Below, in pieces: positions 5,503 through 6,827 of a stretch of 6,827 nt of DNA. The DNA is from Ferruginibacter sp. (GTDB lineage Bacteria > Bacteroidota > Bacteroidia > Chitinophagales > Chitinophagaceae). Within the stretch, counting starts at the first letter, position 1; each line of letters begins with the position of its first letter. The notes beneath the pieces are model-generated. The model saw only the letters and a list, made by a program, of their open reading frames with translations. It did no database searches and was not told the origin of the DNA. The position numbers and the translations under genes were made by a program. The stretch is taken from assembly GCA_018057635.1 (NCBI GenBank), contig JAGPDJ010000132.1, positions 1 to 6,827 of the forward strand, read 5' to 3'.

Positions 5503-6393
5503 ATGAAAAAAAATTTACTTCTTATATTATTACTCGGAAATTTCCAGGTCTTTTCATTAACACATGTTGTTTCTGTGTCTAATTTTCAATTTTCGCCGGC
5601 TAATTTAAATGTAGTGGTGGGCGATGTGATCAGGTGGCAATGGGTAAGTGGATTTCACAACAGTGAATCATTGTTTGTACCTGCCGGCGCATCTGATTGG
5701 GTTTCTCAAAATCTTACCGGTACAGGAAACTTTTATGAGTATACGATAACCACACCTGGCAATTATCAGTATTATTGCGGCATTCATGGATTGGGAATGT
5801 CGGGTTCATTTACTGCCAGCCCGGTTGTACCGGTTAAATTATCTGCTTTTACTGTAACGGGAAGGGCTAATCGTCCGTTTCTTTCCTGGACAACCCAATC
5901 AGAAACCAATGCAGATTATTTTTCCATACGCAGAAGCCTGGATGGAAATAGTTTTACAGAAATAAGCAAAGTGCCGGCTGCAGGCAATTCAACCATAGAA
6001 AAAAATTATTCTTTTACTGATATCGGTTTTTCCGGATCAGAAAAATATGTTTACTATGAAATTGCTGTTACAGATAAGGATGGAAAAGTACAGTTATCGC
6101 CAATTAAATTATTCAAAAGAACTGTAACAGTCAGCAAGATCATCACATCCATTTCTCCCAATCCGGTTTCTGAAGCAGGCCATTTAATGATCAAATTCAA
6201 TGCTGATGCAACGGGCGTTCTGATTGCACGTATTACTGATATGACAGGTAAAATGGTCCTGGTTTCTGAACTGTCGGCTGCACCAGGTGTAAACAAGGGG
6301 CATATTCATTTAGGTGATTTAGGTTCCGGAAATTATGTTGTACAGTTTAACCTGAATGGGGTAACAGAAACCTATAAGCTCAGGAAAAAATAA
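5503..6393 (+). CDS. T9SS-exported cupredoxin (type 1 copper) protein
   Basis: Encodes 296 residues. The ATG at 5503 directly opens a signal peptide (MKKNLLLILLLGNF, ending near residue 18-20); an in-frame ATG at 5434 would add 23 residues ahead of it and is disfavoured. Residues about 21-106 form a plastocyanin-like domain with all four expected type 1 copper ligands visible: His52 (GFHNS), Cys92, His95 and Met99 (YYCGIHGLGM). Residues about 110-205 match the Bacteroidota fibronectin-like domain (VKLSAFTVTG, LSWTTQSETNADYFSIRRS, YYEIAVTDKDGK). Residues about 208-296 are a T9SS type A sorting domain (ISPNPVSEAG, ITDMTGKMV, LGSGNYVVQF, ending KLRKK). The protein should cross the outer membrane through T9SS and be anchored or released, carrying copper; electron transfer or copper binding at the cell surface is inference. 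No partner oxidase or reductase is next to it. Confidence 0.95.
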   Translation: MKKNLLLILLLGNFQVFSLTHVVSVSNFQFSPANLNVVVGDVIRWQWVSGFHNSESLFVPAGASDWVSQNLTGTGNFYEYTITTPGNYQYYCGIHGLGMSGSFTASPVVPVKLSAFTVTGRANRPFLSWTTQSETNADYFSIRRSLDGNSFTEISKVPAAGNSTIEKNYSFTDIGFSGSEKYVYYEIAVTDKDGKVQLSPIKLFKRTVTVSKIITSISPNPVSEAGHLMIKFNADATGVLIARITDMTGKMVLVSELSAAPGVNKGHIHLGDLGSGNYVVQFNLNGVTETYKLRKK

Positions 6394-6467
6394 CGATCAT
6401 CTAACCGGTTTTTATAATTGTCAGGGAATTTAATTTCACCTTTCATGTCCTTTTTCTTTATATAATA

Positions 6468-6499
6468 TTTACAGTTTTTCTGAATAAATATTGTATTTG
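6468..6499 (+). promoter_or_regulatory. Candidate promoter of the last gene
   Basis: TTTA (6468-6471), a 20-base spacer and TGTATTTG (6492-6499) match TTTG-N19/20-TAnnTTTG with one mismatch in each box, 26 bases before the ATG at 6526. The 6394-6525 gap holds no clear terminator for the cupredoxin gene, so read-through is also possible. Confidence 0.35.
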
Positions 6500-6525
6500 A
6501 GGTATATTTATAGAAACAATATACC

Positions 6526-6827
6526 ATGTATATAAAAGCTTTGTTATTGGTATTATTTATTTGTTATTTCCCGGCAGTTACAATAGCACAAAAAGTAAAA
6601 AGAAAAGGCACAACGGCAACCAGGGAACAAAAAAATGTACCGGTATCAAAATATAGTATAATCCAGTTGCAGGGTAAATGGCAGGAGGTTAAACGCTTTA
6701 AAGCAAAGGATAATAGTAGTATAGATTTTACTGACAGTCTGCTGATGATATTTGCAGATACGAAAGTAACATTGAAAGATGTTACCAGCATGCGTATGAC
6801 CATGACAGGCGAAGCCGAAACAGAAGC
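6526..6827 (+). CDS. Secreted small protein, possibly lipocalin-like (3' end outside window)
   Basis: The frame from ATG 6526 is open to the window edge (100 full codons). MYIKALLLVLF opens a signal peptide with likely cleavage near TIA-QK (residue 21-22); the Cys at 13 does not sit in a lipobox, so this is not an obvious lipoprotein. A basic, low-order stretch (residues 23-38, KVKRKGTTATREQK) leads to SIIQLQGKWQEVKRF (about 44-58) and DFTDSLLMIFADTKVTL. The LQGKW start followed by an alternating strand pattern resembles small Bacteroidota proteins of the lipocalin-like type, where a barrel would hold a hydrophobic ligand, but without the C-terminal half this is only a guess. The frame is supported by the signal peptide and the lack of stops. 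Confidence 0.8.
   Translation, partial: MYIKALLLVLFICYFPAVTIAQKVKRKGTTATREQKNVPVSKYSIIQLQGKWQEVKRFKAKDNSSIDFTDSLLMIFADTKVTLKDVTSMRMTMTGEAETE

Noticed and set aside
6054..6803. Minus-strand open frames at 6054-6296 and 6564-6803
   Set aside because: They lie opposite the T9SS domain and the last gene; the plus-strand signal peptides and domain motifs are clearly the coding ones.
1..6827. A new multi-gene system such as defence, biosynthesis or a mobile island
   Set aside because: No toxin-antitoxin, nuclease, transposase, integrase, reverse transcriptase or synthase motifs are visible, and the genes are separated by terminators and opposite strands.

Overview
The window looks like a chromosomal piece of a Bacteroidota bacterium, most likely of the Chitinophagaceae or a close relative. 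The evidence is a C-terminal type IX secretion (T9SS) sorting domain, the Bacteroidota-type secreted modules (TQGFEQP, LEGYY plus dockerin-like, KLDVAG tail-fibre-like), A/T-rich leaders without clear Shine-Dalgarno sites, TAnnTTTG-like promoter boxes, and an Nfu protein of the type usual in this phylum. I see no rRNA, tRNA, insertion sequence, CRISPR array or complete mobile element.

Layout. Positions 1-557 hold the 3' end of a secreted-protein gene ending in a dockerin-like module, followed by a strong intrinsic terminator. Positions 558-954 are non-coding, with a promoter candidate and a small leader hairpin. Positions 955-3300 encode a 781-residue secreted protein: a seven-repeat LVIVD-type beta-propeller set between two tail-fibre-like KLDVAG modules. 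Positions 3317-3489 hold a small ORF interrupted by a -1 frameshift exactly at an A AAA AAG slippery heptamer. Positions 3528-4352 encode a complete 274-residue paralogue of the first gene. Positions 4353-4640 hold several hairpins, including a terminator for the minus-strand gene. Positions 4641-5240 (minus) encode an Nfu/NifU iron-sulfur carrier. Positions 5503-6393 encode a T9SS-exported cupredoxin. From 6526 to the window edge is the start of another secreted protein.

Overall this is a secreted or cell-surface protein neighbourhood with one housekeeping gene (nfu) embedded in it. Five of the six clear genes are or appear to be exported, and they use different C-terminal solutions: dockerin-like, tail-fibre-like and T9SS. 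I see no evidence that they form one pathway. The most notable signals are the sharp identity step between the two dockerin-like paralogues, which suggests gene conversion; the frameshifted small ORF; and the composite, compositionally graded propeller gene. I did not find a convincing new multi-gene system.
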